NCBI RefSeq assembly: GCF_035944355.1
Contig: NZ_DASZBH010000011.1
Span: forward strand, 15,807 to 79,806
Length of the DNA: 64,000 nt
Reading direction: 5' to 3'
From: Frateuria_A sp035944355
GTDB lineage: Bacteria; Pseudomonadota; Gammaproteobacteria; Xanthomonadales; Rhodanobacteraceae
The notes under the pieces are model-generated. The model was not told the origin of the DNA. It ran no database searches and saw nothing but the letters and a program-made list of their open reading frames with translations. Positions 32,996 through 42,078 of the stretch are shown piece by piece. Positions within the stretch are counted from its first letter, which is position 1. Each line of letters begins with the position of its first letter. The translations under genes and the position numbers were made by a program.

Positions 32996-34824
32996 GCGCG
33001 GACAGCCTGCGCATCGCCCTGGTCGGCAACCCCAACTGCGGCAAGACGGCGCTGTTCAACCAGCTCACCGGCGGTCGGCAGAAGGTGGCCAACTACGCGG
33101 GCGTCACCGTCGAGCGCAAGGAAGGGCGCTTTACCGCGCCGTCCGGCCGCATGCTGCAGATCCTGGACCTGCCCGGCGCCTACAGCTTCGACGCCGTGAG
33201 CCCCGACGAGCGGATCACCCGCGACGTGCTGGAAGGCAACCACCCGGGCGAGGCGCCGCCTGACCTGATCGTCTGCGTGGCCGACGCCACCAACCTGCGC
33301 CTGCACCTGCGCTTCGTGCTGGAAGTGAAGCGGCTGGGCCGGCCGGTGGTGCTGGCGCTCAACATGATGGACGCCGCGCGCCGCCGCGGCATCGCGATCG
33401 ACGTGCCTGAGCTGTCGCGCCGGCTGGGCCTGCCGGTGGTGGAAACCGTCGCGGTCAGGCGCGGCGGCGCGAAGGCGCTGGTCGAGCGGGTGGACGGCGA
33501 GGTGCCGGCCGCATCGCCCGTGCAGGCCGATGACCCTGCCAGCCGCGCCGACCTGCACGCGCAGGTGCGCGAGCTGCTCGCCGCCACCGTGGTGATGCCG
33601 CGCGCCACCGACCGGCTGGACGACGCGCTGGACCGCTGGGCGCTGCACCCGGTGTTCGGCCTGGCGATCCTCGCCGCGGTGATGTTCCTGGTGTTCCAGG
33701 CGGTGTACTCGGTGGGCAAGCCGATGACGGACGCGATCGGCGACGGCTTCGGCTGGCTCGGCGGGCACCTGGCCGTGTGGCTTCCGGCCGGCCCGCTGCA
33801 GGGCCTGGTCACCGATGGCCTGTGCGGCGGCCTGGGCACGGTGCTGGGCTTCCTGCCCGAGATCCTGGTGCTGTTCTTCTTCATCCTCACGCTGGAGGAG
33901 TCGGGCTACCTGCCGCGCGCGGCCTTCCTGCTCGACCGCCTGATGGTCTCGGTGGGCCTGACCGGGCGCTCGTTCATCCCGCTGTTGTCCAGCTTCGCCT
34001 GCGCCATCCCCGGCATCATGGGCACGCGCTCGATCACCGATCCGCGCGACCGCCTGGCCACCATCCTGGTCGCGCCCCTGATGACCTGCTCGGCGCGGCT
34101 GCCGGTGTACGCGCTGCTGATCGGCGCGTTCATTCCCGCGCGCCGCGTGCTGGGCGTGTTCAACCTGCAGGGCCTGGTGCTGTTCGCGCTGTACGCGGCG
34201 GGCATCGCCGGCGCCATGCTGGTCGGCTGGGTGATCAAGCGGGTTCGCCGCGATCGCAGCGAGCACGCGCTGCTGATGGAGCTGCCCTCCTACCGCCTGC
34301 CCAAGGCGCGCGACGTGGCGATCGGCCTGTACGAGCGCGGCATGATCTTTCTCAAGCGCCTGACCGGCGTGATTCTCGCGCTCACCGTGCTGATGTGGGC
34401 GCTGTCCAGCTTCCCCGCGCCGCCGGCGGGCGCCACCGATCCGGCGATCGACTACAGCATCGCCGGCCATCTCGGCCACGTCCTCGCCCATCTGTTCGCG
34501 CCGATCGGCTTCAACTGGCAGATGAGCCTGGCGCTGATCCCCGCCTTCGCCGCGCGCGAGACCGCGGTGGCCGCGCTGGCCACGGTCTATGCGGTGGGCG
34601 GCGACGCCGCGCTGGGTCCGGCGCTGTCCTCGCACGTCCCGCTGGCCAGCGCGCTGTCGCTGCTGGTGTGGTTCGCCTATGCGCCGCAGTGCATGTCGAC
34701 GCTGGCGGTGATCAAGCGCGAGACCGATTCCTGGCGCAACGTGGCGATCTCGTTCGGCTACATGTTCGTGATGGCCTACGCGGCCTCGTTCCTGGTCTAC
34801 CGCATCGCGAGCGCGCTGGCGTGA
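32992..34824 (+). CDS. feoB: Ferrous iron transport protein B (GTPase-permease)
   Basis: A 610-residue Fe(II) importer. The cytosolic G domain has G1 at 12-19 (GNPNCGKT), the G2/switch region NYAGVTVERKEG, G3 DLPGAYSF and G4 NMMD. Then come two Gate domains (SFIPLLSSFACAIPGIMGTRSI; RETAVAALATVYAVG) in about 9-10 membrane helices. It is shorter than the 773-residue Escherichia coli protein, as in many Xanthomonadales. It is the middle gene of a three-gene, Fur-boxed operon. Confidence 0.95.
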   Translation: MSADSLRIALVGNPNCGKTALFNQLTGGRQKVANYAGVTVERKEGRFTAPSGRMLQILDLPGAYSFDAVSPDERITRDVLEGNHPGEAPPDLIVCVADATNLRLHLRFVLEVKRLGRPVVLALNMMDAARRRGIAIDVPELSRRLGLPVVETVAVRRGGAKALVERVDGEVPAASPVQADDPASRADLHAQVRELLAATVVMPRATDRLDDALDRWALHPVFGLAILAAVMFLVFQAVYSVGKPMTDAIGDGFGWLGGHLAVWLPAGPLQGLVTDGLCGGLGTVLGFLPEILVLFFFILTLEESGYLPRAAFLLDRLMVSVGLTGRSFIPLLSSFACAIPGIMGTRSITDPRDRLATILVAPLMTCSARLPVYALLIGAFIPARRVLGVFNLQGLVLFALYAAGIAGAMLVGWVIKRVRRDRSEHALLMELPSYRLPKARDVAIGLYERGMIFLKRLTGVILALTVLMWALSSFPAPPAGATDPAIDYSIAGHLGHVLAHLFAPIGFNWQMSLALIPAFAARETAVAALATVYAVGGDAALGPALSSHVPLASALSLLVWFAYAPQCMSTLAVIKRETDSWRNVAISFGYMFVMAYAASFLVYRIASALA

Positions 34825-35132
34825 GCGGCGGGCTGCTCGCGCAGTACGTGGTGGTGGGCCTGATCGTGCTGGCCAGCGCGCTGCTGGCGTTGTGCAAGCT
34901 GGCGCCGCAGCTGACCAACCGCTGGTTCGCCGCCGCCTCGATCCGCCTGGCCCGGCCGGGCCGCTCGCGCCTGGCGCATGCGCTCGCCCGCCGCCTGCAG
35001 CCCAGGCAGGCCACCGGCAACTGCGCCGACGGCTGCAGCACCTGCGGTGCCTGCGGTCCGAAGAAACCCGCCGGCGCGAAGCCGGGGCAGGTCGAAGCGG
35101 TGCCGCTCAAGTTCCGCCCGCGCGGAGGCTGA
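34821..35132 (+). CDS. Small Cys-rich membrane protein of the feo operon
   Basis: A 103-residue protein starting with GTG overlapping the feoB stop (GTGA). One N-terminal membrane helix (VVVGLIVLASALLALCKL) is followed by a basic stretch and a cysteine cluster CADGCSTCGACG near residue 70. The layout (helix, then C-x3-C-x2-C-x2-C) resembles FeoB-associated Cys-rich proteins that take the place of FeoC. It probably helps FeoB by binding iron or stabilising the complex; this is inferred from context. Confidence 0.72.
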   Translation: MSGGLLAQYVVVGLIVLASALLALCKLAPQLTNRWFAAASIRLARPGRSRLAHALARRLQPRQATGNCADGCSTCGACGPKKPAGAKPGQVEAVPLKFRPRGG

Positions 35133-35408
35133 AGCGGGTGCGGCCGGGGGCCGCAAGAGGCACTGGACCCACCGATGCTCCGTCTGCGTCGCACGCAGGC
35201 GGCGATACGTGGGGCCGAGGGGTCGGAGAGTCGAAGCGTTCCTCTCACCAGCGCGGACACAGAGTGCCGGGATAGAACCTGCTTCGCTCTCCACCTTCGT
35301 GTCTTCGGTCGACGCGTCAGAAGCCAGGGCCGCCGTACGTTCGGCCGGCGGAACGCCCCTTGATGGTGCCCTGGCACAGCGGCTCCTGCACGCGGGAAGG
35401 CACCAGCA

Positions 35409-37016
35409 TCACATGCGGAACACGCCGTAGCGTTGCGGTTCGATCGGCGCGTTCATCGAGGCCGAGATGGCCAGGCCCAGCACGCGGCGGGTGTCGGCCG
35501 GATCGATGATGCCGTCATCCCACAGCCGCGCGCTGGCGTAGTAGGGATGGCCCTGGCGCTCGTACTGCTCGCGGATCGGCGCCTTGAAGGCATCCTCCTC
35601 CTCGGCGCTCCAGCTCTTGCCGGCCGCCTCCAGGCCATCGCGCTTCACGGTGGCCAGCACGCTGGCGGCCTGCTCGCCGCCCATCACGCTGATGCGCGCG
35701 TTGGGCCACATCCATAGGAAGCGCGCGCCGTAGGCGCGGCCGCACATGGCGTAGTTGCCGGCGCCGAAGCTGCCGCCGATCACCACGGTGAACTTGGGTA
35801 CGTGCGAGCAGGCCACGGCGGTGACCATCTTGGCGCCGTCCTTGGCGATGCCGGCCTGTTCGTATTTCTTGCCGACCATGAAGCCGGTGATATTCTGCAG
35901 GAACACCAGCGGTACGTTGCGCTGGTTGCACAGCTCGATGAAGTGCGCGCCCTTGAGCGCGCTCTCGGCGAACAGGATGCCGTTGTTGGCGACGATGCCC
36001 ACCGGATAGCCGTGGATGTGCGCGAAGCCGGTGACCAGCGTCTTGCCGTAGCGCGCCTTGAACTCGTGGAACTCCGAGCCGTCGACGATGCGCGCGATCA
36101 CTTCGCGGATGTCGAACGGCCGGCGGGTGTCCTGCGGGATCACGCCATAGAGCTCATCGGCCGCGTATTTCGGCTCGACCGGCGGCCTGAGCGCCAGCGG
36201 CATCGTCTTCCTGCGGTTGAGGCTGGCCACCACGTCGCGGGCGATCGCCAGCGCGTGCGCGTCGTTCTCCGCGAAATGGTCGGCCACGCCCGAGACGGAC
36301 GTATGGACGTCCGCGCCGCCCAGCGTCTCGGCGTCCACCACCTCGCCGGTGGCTGCCTTCACCAGCGGCGGCCCGCCCAGGAAGATGGTGCCCTGCTCGC
36401 GCACGATGATGGTCTCGTCGCTCATCGCCGGCACATAGGCGCCGCCGGCGGTGCAGCTGCCCATCACCACCGCGATCTGCGGGATGTTGAGCGCGCTCAT
36501 GCGCGCCTGGTTGTAGAAGATGCGGCCGAAATGCTCCTTGTCCGGGAACACCTCGTCCTGCAGCGGCAGGAAGGCGCCGCCGGAGTCGACCAGGTAGATG
36601 CAGGGCAGGCGGTTTTCCAGCGCCACTTCCTGCGCGCGCAGGTGCTTCTTCACCGTCATCGGGAAATAGGTGCCGCCCTTGACCGTGGCGTCGTTGGCGA
36701 CCACCACCACTTCGATGCCGTTGACGCGGCCGATGCCGGTGATGATGCCGGCGGCCGGCGCGGCGTCGTCGTACATGCCGTGCGCCGCCAGCGGCGAGAG
36801 CTCCAGGAACGGCGAACCGGGGTCGAGCAGGGCGCGAATGCGCTCGCGCGGCAGCAGCTTGCCGCGCGCGGTGTGCTTCTCGCGCGCCTTGGCGCCGCCG
36901 CCTTCGGCGTTGCGCGCCAGTTGCCGGTGCAGGTCATCGACCAGCCCGCGCAGGGCGCTGCTGGAAGCCTGGAAGTCGGGCGAACGGGGATCGATCTGCG
37001 AGGCGAGGGTGCTCAT
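35409..37016 (-). CDS. Methylcrotonyl-CoA carboxylase, carboxyltransferase (beta) subunit
   Basis: A 535-residue carboxyltransferase from the ATG at 37016 (MSTLASQIDPRSPDF). It has the start REKHTARGKLLPRERIRALLDPGSPFLELS, the crotonase-like N half (YLVDSGGAFLPLQDEVFPDKEHFGRIFYNQARMSA) and C half (GGSFGAGNYAMCGRAYGARFLWMWPNARISVMGGEQAA). Length and motifs fit MCC beta (LiuB) better than propionyl-CoA carboxylase beta. The biotin-carrying alpha subunit, usually adjacent, is not within the window. Its neighbours, IVD, the hydratase and leucine dehydrogenase, support leucine degradation. Confidence 0.9.
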   Translation of the reverse strand: MSTLASQIDPRSPDFQASSSALRGLVDDLHRQLARNAEGGGAKAREKHTARGKLLPRERIRALLDPGSPFLELSPLAAHGMYDDAAPAAGIITGIGRVNGIEVVVVANDATVKGGTYFPMTVKKHLRAQEVALENRLPCIYLVDSGGAFLPLQDEVFPDKEHFGRIFYNQARMSALNIPQIAVVMGSCTAGGAYVPAMSDETIIVREQGTIFLGGPPLVKAATGEVVDAETLGGADVHTSVSGVADHFAENDAHALAIARDVVASLNRRKTMPLALRPPVEPKYAADELYGVIPQDTRRPFDIREVIARIVDGSEFHEFKARYGKTLVTGFAHIHGYPVGIVANNGILFAESALKGAHFIELCNQRNVPLVFLQNITGFMVGKKYEQAGIAKDGAKMVTAVACSHVPKFTVVIGGSFGAGNYAMCGRAYGARFLWMWPNARISVMGGEQAASVLATVKRDGLEAAGKSWSAEEEDAFKAPIREQYERQGHPYYASARLWDDGIIDPADTRRVLGLAISASMNAPIEPQRYGVFRM

Positions 37017-37160
37017 CGGGCTGGACTCGTGGTCTCGTTCGGGGCCGCGCGCGGCGGCAGACATCCGGGGCGCCGTGCCCTGCAGGCAGAGCCATCGCGC
37101 CAACCAAACACCGGATGATAACGCCCGCGGACCGATCGCGGCCGTAAAGCACGCGGACAT

Positions 37161-37194
37161 AAAAAAAACCGGCCGCGAGCGGCCGGTTTTTTTT
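37161..37194 (-). terminator. Bidirectional-looking Rho-independent terminator
   Basis: A stem CCGGCCG/CGGCCGG with a 4-base loop is flanked by 8 A's on one side and 8 T's on the other, so it can terminate both strands. It lies 18 bases after the minus-strand stop of the Ala-rich lipoprotein gene and before the MCC beta gene on the same strand. Confidence 0.9.
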
Positions 37195-37212
37195 GTGGAG
37201 CAAACGAAGGGA

Positions 37213-37632
37213 TCAATGGCCCTTGTTCGCGTCCTTGGCAGCATCCTTGGCATTGCCGGCGGCGTCCTTCGCGGCGCTGGCAGCCTTGTTGGCCTGGTCA
37301 GCAGCGTTGGAAGCGGCGTCCTTGGCCATCGACATGGCGTCCTTGTTGGCCGACGAGCTGCCAGCCGGAGCAGCAGCCGAGGCAGCGGTGGCAGCCTGCT
37401 GCGCCTGATTGGCAGCCTGGCCGGCAGCGTTGGCCTGGGTGGTGGCCTGCTGGGCAGCCTGGTTAGCAGCCGGGCTCTGGGTCTGCGCCGCAGCCTGCTG
37501 GGCCTGGTCAGCGGACTGCTGGGCCTGGTCGGCGGACTTCTGGGCGTCTTGCGCGGAATCCTGCGCGCCGTTGCTGCAAGCCGCCAGCAGCGCGACGAGC
37601 GCGGAGGCGAGTAGGGTACGCGTCAACTTCAT
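37213..37632 (-). CDS. Ala/Gln-rich small lipoprotein
   Basis: A 139-residue protein with a lipoprotein signal (LVALLAACSNG, modified Cys at about 19). Nearly the whole mature part consists of Ala, Gln, Asp, Ser and Lys in heptad-like repeats (QKSADQAQQSADQAQQ, then DAASNAADQANKAASAAKDAA). A long helical rod or coiled coil anchored in the envelope is expected, like Lpp-type or late-embryogenesis-like proteins. No enzymatic function is visible. It is a single gene with its own terminator; its base composition is less GC-rich than the neighbours because of the repeats. Confidence 0.85.
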   Translation of the reverse strand: MKLTRTLLASALVALLAACSNGAQDSAQDAQKSADQAQQSADQAQQAAAQTQSPAANQAAQQATTQANAAGQAANQAQQAATAASAAAPAGSSSANKDAMSMAKDAASNAADQANKAASAAKDAAGNAKDAAKDANKGH

Positions 37633-37732
37633 GGTGGATCTCCTTTGCCGTGGAATGCCGTTTTGGCCGCGTATTAATAGCGCTTTCGCCGTAGACGCGC
37701 CATATGTTTATAGGGCGGGCCTTCAGTACGTA

Positions 37733-37756
37733 TTAAAAACCCGGTTAACCGGCTTT
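37733..37756 (-). terminator. Probable terminator of the thiolase gene
   Basis: The palindrome CCGGTTAACCGG at 37741-37752 is followed on the minus strand by GTTTTTAA. It is 40 bases beyond the thiolase stop. The stem is short, so the efficiency is uncertain. Confidence 0.5.
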
Positions 37757-37790
37757 CATTCGTTGCGTCGACGGCAGGTGACGGCGACCC

Positions 37791-38966
37791 TTAATCCAGC
37801 CGTTCCACCGCGATCGCGGTCGCTTCGCCGCCACCGATGCACAGCGCCGCCACGCCGCGCTTGCTGCCGCGGGTCTTCAGGGCGTTGAGCAGGGTGACCA
37901 CCAGGCGCGCGCCGCTGGCGCCGATCGGGTGGCCGAGCGCGCAGGCGCCGCCGTTGACGTTGAGCTTCTCGTGCGGCACGCCCAGCTCGCGCATCGGCGC
38001 CATGGCCACCACGGCGAACGCTTCGTTGACCTCGAACAGGTCGACGTCGGCCACCGTCCAGCCGGCCTTGTCCAGCACCTTCTGGATCGCGGCCACCGGG
38101 GCGGTGGTGAACCATTCCGGTTCCTGCGAGTGGGTGGCGTGGGCCACGATGCGTGCCAGCGGAGTGATCCCGCGCGCCTTGGCGTCGTCGGCCGAGAGCA
38201 GCACCACGGCGGCGGCGCCGTCGGAAATGCTCGAGGAACTGGCGGCGGTGATGGTGCCGTCCTTGCGGAAGGCCGGCTTCAGGGTCGGCACCTTGTTGAC
38301 GTCCGAGCGGCCGGGCTGCTCGTCGGTGTCCACCACCACGTCGCCCTTGCGGCCCTTGACGGTGACCGGGACGATCTCGCCGGCGAACGCGCCGGAGGCC
38401 TGCGCCGCCTGCGCGCGCTTGACCGACTCGATCGCGAAGGCGTCCTGCTCCTCACGGCTGAACTGGTACTTGTCGGCGCACTGCTCGCCGAACACGCCCA
38501 TGGCCTTGCCGTCGTAGGGATTGGTCAGGCCGTCGTAGGCCATGTGGTCGACCAGCTGGCCGTCGCCATAGCGGATGCCGGTGCGGGCGTTGACCATGTG
38601 CGGGGCATTGGTCATCGACTCCATGCCGCCGGCGACCACCACGTCCGCCGAGCCGGCCTTGATCAGGTCGTGGCCCAGCATGATCGCCTTCATGCCCGAG
38701 CCGCACACCTTGTTGATGGTGGTGCAGCCGGTGGCCACCGGCAGGCCGGCGCCGAGCGAAGCCTGGCGTGCGGGCGCCTGGCCGAGGTTGGCCGGCAGCA
38801 CGCAGCCCATGATCACCTCGCTGACCTCGGCCGGCGCCACGCCGGACTGCTCCAGCGCCGCGCGGATGGCCGTTGCGCCGAGGGTGGGCGTGGGCACGCC
38901 GGTGAACTGGCCCAGGAAGGAACCGATGGCGGTGCGCTTGGCGCCGGCAATGACGACGTCGGACAT
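37791..38966 (-). CDS. Acetyl-CoA C-acetyltransferase (thiolase II)
   Basis: A 391-residue thiolase. The nucleophile is Cys88 in NKVCGSGMKAI, the second-site His in NVNGGACALGHPIGASGARL, and the C-terminal Cys in CIGGGEATAIAVERL. It condenses two acetyl-CoA or splits acetoacetyl-CoA (AtoB/PhaA type). In the setting of leucine genes it would process the acetoacetate branch. It is transcribed alone and divergent from the autotransporter; the ATG at 38966 is preferred to the longer frame. Confidence 0.93.
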   Translation of the reverse strand: MSDVVIAGAKRTAIGSFLGQFTGVPTPTLGATAIRAALEQSGVAPAEVSEVIMGCVLPANLGQAPARQASLGAGLPVATGCTTINKVCGSGMKAIMLGHDLIKAGSADVVVAGGMESMTNAPHMVNARTGIRYGDGQLVDHMAYDGLTNPYDGKAMGVFGEQCADKYQFSREEQDAFAIESVKRAQAAQASGAFAGEIVPVTVKGRKGDVVVDTDEQPGRSDVNKVPTLKPAFRKDGTITAASSSSISDGAAAVVLLSADDAKARGITPLARIVAHATHSQEPEWFTTAPVAAIQKVLDKAGWTVADVDLFEVNEAFAVVAMAPMRELGVPHEKLNVNGGACALGHPIGASGARLVVTLLNALKTRGSKRGVAALCIGGGEATAIAVERLD

Positions 38967-39178
38967 GGGGATACTCCGCGAGGATGGGCGCGCCCGGCGC
39001 GCCGTGGACGATTGCCTATTATCGCAGTCCATGCGGCAGTGCGGCAAACCATGGCGTCACGCGCGCAGGGCTTTGCTTGTGGGAGACTAGCCGACAGTTG
39101 CGGGCAAGGGTTCCCACGGTCGTGCGGACGGCTCGGCTCGCCAGACATCGCTCGCCGGATCGAGGGGAGAGAAAGGGT

Positions 39179-41998
39179 ATGAACAGGCAGGGCATGCGCC
39201 ATCGGGACGTGGCGCTCGGGGTTCTCGTCGCGTTGGGCTTGAGCGCGTGCGGCGGCGGAGGAGGAGGGAATGTACGGCCCACGCCTGTCACGCAACCCCC
39301 CGCGCCCCCGCCCGCGCCGCCGCCGAGCTCCTCGGTGCCGCCGCCGCCGATCGATGCGCAGCTCTCGCTCACCAACACCTACGCGGCGCACAACCTCGGT
39401 TACACCGGGCAGGGCGTGACCATCGGCATCGTCGACAGCGGCGTGATGCGCAACCACCCGAGCCTGGCAGGAAGGGTGGTCAAGGAGCTGATCTATGTCG
39501 ACCCGCAGGCCAACAACACCAGCATCGACGACGTGCTCGGCCACGGCACCTGGGTTTCGGAAGTCGCCGCCGGACTGCCGGTCGGCAATTTCGCGGGCGG
39601 CATCGCGACCGGCGCCACGCTGGTGTCGGCGCGCATCATCGCGGACAAGGAGCCCACCGACGACGGCTCGGGCAACGGCAACAAGGTCACCGCCAACGAT
39701 GCGACGTTCTTCGGCCAGTCGCTCAATCCCGACCTGATCAGCAACGGCGTTCGCATCCAGAACAATTCCTGGGGCGGCATCTACTGGGACACCACCGACG
39801 CCTCGGTCAACCAGGCTTTCGGCAAGGCCTACGACGACTTCGTGCTCAACCATGACGGCCTGGTGGTGTTCGCCGCAGGCAACGACAGCAAGCCCAACCC
39901 CAGCACCATCGCCGCGCTGCCCAACCTGGCGCCGGAGCTGGAGCAGGGCTGGCTGGTCGCGGCGGCGGTCGACAGCAACCATCCCACCCAGCTGGCCAGC
40001 TACTCCAACGCCTGCGGCTCGGCGATGCGCTACTGCCTGGTCGCGCCGGGCAGCGTGATCGTCGCGGACAAGGACTACCCCAATCCGGATCCTTCCAAGA
40101 ATTACTGGATCGTCGAGGGCACGTCCTTCGCCGCGCCGCTGGTATCGGGCGCCGCCGCGCTGGTGTGGCAGGCCTTCCCGTATTTCAACAACGACCTGGT
40201 GCGCCAGACCCTGCTGGGCACCGCCGACGACCTGGGCGCGCCCGGCCCGGATCCGGTGTTCGGCTACGGCATGCTGGACGTCGGCAAGGCGGTGAACGGC
40301 CCGGCCAGGTTCGACTGGGGCGACGTCACCGTCAACTTCACCGGCAGTTCGAGCTGGAACAACCCGATCTCCGGTGCGGGCGGGCTCACCAAGCAGGGCA
40401 GCGGCGCGCTGAACCTGACCCAGGACGCCAGCTACACCGGCCTCACCCACGTCGCGGGCGGCACGCTCAACGCCAAGGCGCTGGCCTCGTCGGTACAGAT
40501 CGACGCGGGCGCCGTGCTCGGCTCGGCCACCGCCATCGCGGGCAGCGTAGTCAACGCCGGCGTGCTGACCGTGGGCAACACCAGCGTGAACGTGGGCGGC
40601 AGCTACACGCAGCCCTCCACCGGCCGGCTGGCGCTGACCCTGGGTTCGGCGCTGCACGTCACCGGTCCGGCCACGATCGCCGGTGACCTGTACGTGATCG
40701 GCAAGCAGCCCAGCTACGTGGCCAGCGCGCACACGCTGGTGCTCGATAGCGCCGTATCGCTGAGCGGCACCTTCAGTGCGGTCGGCGCGGCCAGCAACGT
40801 GATGCTCACCGCCACGCCCGGCTACGACGCCACGAGCGCCTGGCTGGACGTCACCCGCGCGGACGTGACCGCGATCCAGGGCATGAGCTACACGGCGTCT
40901 TCCTACAGCGCGGCGCAGCGCGTGGAGGGCGCGTTCAACCAGCTGGACCAGCAGCTTTCGGCGCGAGGGGCCACGTCGGCGTCGGCCGCCAGCGGCTTCG
41001 TCGCCGGCGCGGCCGACCTGCAGCAGGCGGCCACGCTTTCCAGCGCGCAGCGCTCGCTGGAAAGCCTCTCCGGCCAGCTGCACGCGGCCAGCGCGGCGAT
41101 GACCTTCGAGGCGATCGACGCGGGCACGCGCGCGCTGTCGGACCGCTTCGACCGCCTGCTCGACCATGGGCAGGCCGGCGGCTGGATGCAGGACCTGGGC
41201 TACCACGGCGGCATGCAGCGCGCGGGGTATGCCAACGTCGGCGTGGACCTCTCCGGCACCCTGGCCGGGCAGGACATGCGCATCGGCAGCGACGGCGTGG
41301 CCGGTTTCGCGCTCAGCCAGGCGCAGGGCCTGGGCCGCCTCGCCGAGAGCGCCGACCAGGGCCGCAGCCATGCGCTCGAGGGCATGCTCTACGGCGGCAT
41401 GGTGCGCGGCAACGCCTACCTGATGGGCCGTATCGGCGTGGGCAACTACCGCCAGACCATGCACCGCAACCTGGAACTGGGTCCGACCTTCGCCGGCGTG
41501 GCCAGCGACAGCCACGGCCGTTACGACGTCGCCTACGGCGAGAGCGGCTACCGTACCTCGCTGGGCGCCTTGTCGGTCACGCCCTATGCCAGCCTGCAGT
41601 ACGCACGCATCGACAGCAGCGGTTTCAACGAGCCGGGCGCCTATGGCTTCGGCCTGAAGGCCAACGCCGGCAAGGTCGAGCGCTGGCAGGCCGGCGTCGG
41701 CGTGCGTGCGCAGCGGCAGTGGACTTTCGCCGGCGGCGGCAGCCTGGAGCTGCAGACGCACCTGGCCTGGCAGCGCGCTTTCGCCATGCGCGGCGACGTG
41801 TTCGACGCCAGCTTTACCGGCGTCGACCAATGGGCGCCGCTGGGCGGCATCGGACTGTCGCGCTATGGCGGCGTGGCGGGCATGACGCTGGACTGGGCGA
41901 TGTCCCCGCGTGCGGGCCTGTCCTTCGGCCTGGACCAGCACTTCGCCCAGCGCGAGCACGGGAGCATGGCGACGCTGGCCTATCGCCTGTCGTTCTAG
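39179..41998 (+). CDS. Subtilisin-like autotransporter (S8 protease passenger, outer-membrane barrel)
   Basis: A 939-residue protein from the ATG at 39179. The start has a lipobox-like LGLSACGGG (Cys24) and then a Pro-rich linker (35-57). The S8 domain covers about 58-430 with the triad Asp86 (IGIVDSGVM), His122 (GHGTWVSEVAAG) and Ser316 (EGTSFAAPLVSGAAAL). A beta-helix passenger with a PATR-type repeat (GAGGLTKQGSGALNLTQDASYTG) follows. About 280 C-terminal residues form the autotransporter barrel, ending LAYRLSF with the terminal Phe needed by BamA. Such proteases process other surface proteins or host targets. It is a single gene. Confidence 0.93.
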   Translation: MNRQGMRHRDVALGVLVALGLSACGGGGGGNVRPTPVTQPPAPPPAPPPSSSVPPPPIDAQLSLTNTYAAHNLGYTGQGVTIGIVDSGVMRNHPSLAGRVVKELIYVDPQANNTSIDDVLGHGTWVSEVAAGLPVGNFAGGIATGATLVSARIIADKEPTDDGSGNGNKVTANDATFFGQSLNPDLISNGVRIQNNSWGGIYWDTTDASVNQAFGKAYDDFVLNHDGLVVFAAGNDSKPNPSTIAALPNLAPELEQGWLVAAAVDSNHPTQLASYSNACGSAMRYCLVAPGSVIVADKDYPNPDPSKNYWIVEGTSFAAPLVSGAAALVWQAFPYFNNDLVRQTLLGTADDLGAPGPDPVFGYGMLDVGKAVNGPARFDWGDVTVNFTGSSSWNNPISGAGGLTKQGSGALNLTQDASYTGLTHVAGGTLNAKALASSVQIDAGAVLGSATAIAGSVVNAGVLTVGNTSVNVGGSYTQPSTGRLALTLGSALHVTGPATIAGDLYVIGKQPSYVASAHTLVLDSAVSLSGTFSAVGAASNVMLTATPGYDATSAWLDVTRADVTAIQGMSYTASSYSAAQRVEGAFNQLDQQLSARGATSASAASGFVAGAADLQQAATLSSAQRSLESLSGQLHAASAAMTFEAIDAGTRALSDRFDRLLDHGQAGGWMQDLGYHGGMQRAGYANVGVDLSGTLAGQDMRIGSDGVAGFALSQAQGLGRLAESADQGRSHALEGMLYGGMVRGNAYLMGRIGVGNYRQTMHRNLELGPTFAGVASDSHGRYDVAYGESGYRTSLGALSVTPYASLQYARIDSSGFNEPGAYGFGLKANAGKVERWQAGVGVRAQRQWTFAGGGSLELQTHLAWQRAFAMRGDVFDASFTGVDQWAPLGGIGLSRYGGVAGMTLDWAMSPRAGLSFGLDQHFAQREHGSMATLAYRLSF

Positions 41999-42054
41999 CG
42001 GATCGGTCGGCGAAACAGGCGCGGCTTGGTCACCGCATGGCCGCGTTCCAACGA

Positions 42055-42077
42055 AGGCCCGCAACGCGGGCCTTTTT
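42055..42077 (+). terminator. Rho-independent terminator of the autotransporter gene
   Basis: Stem AGGCCCGC/GCGGGCCT (42055-42062 with 42066-42073), AAC loop, and a TTTTTCT tail. It lies in the 80-base gap before the convergent isovaleryl-CoA dehydrogenase gene. Confidence 0.88.
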
Positions 42078-42078
42078 C

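Noticed and set aside
35160..35290. A tRNA gene in the feo-MCC gap.
   Set aside because: A T-arm-like string is present but no acceptor or anticodon stem can be formed around it.
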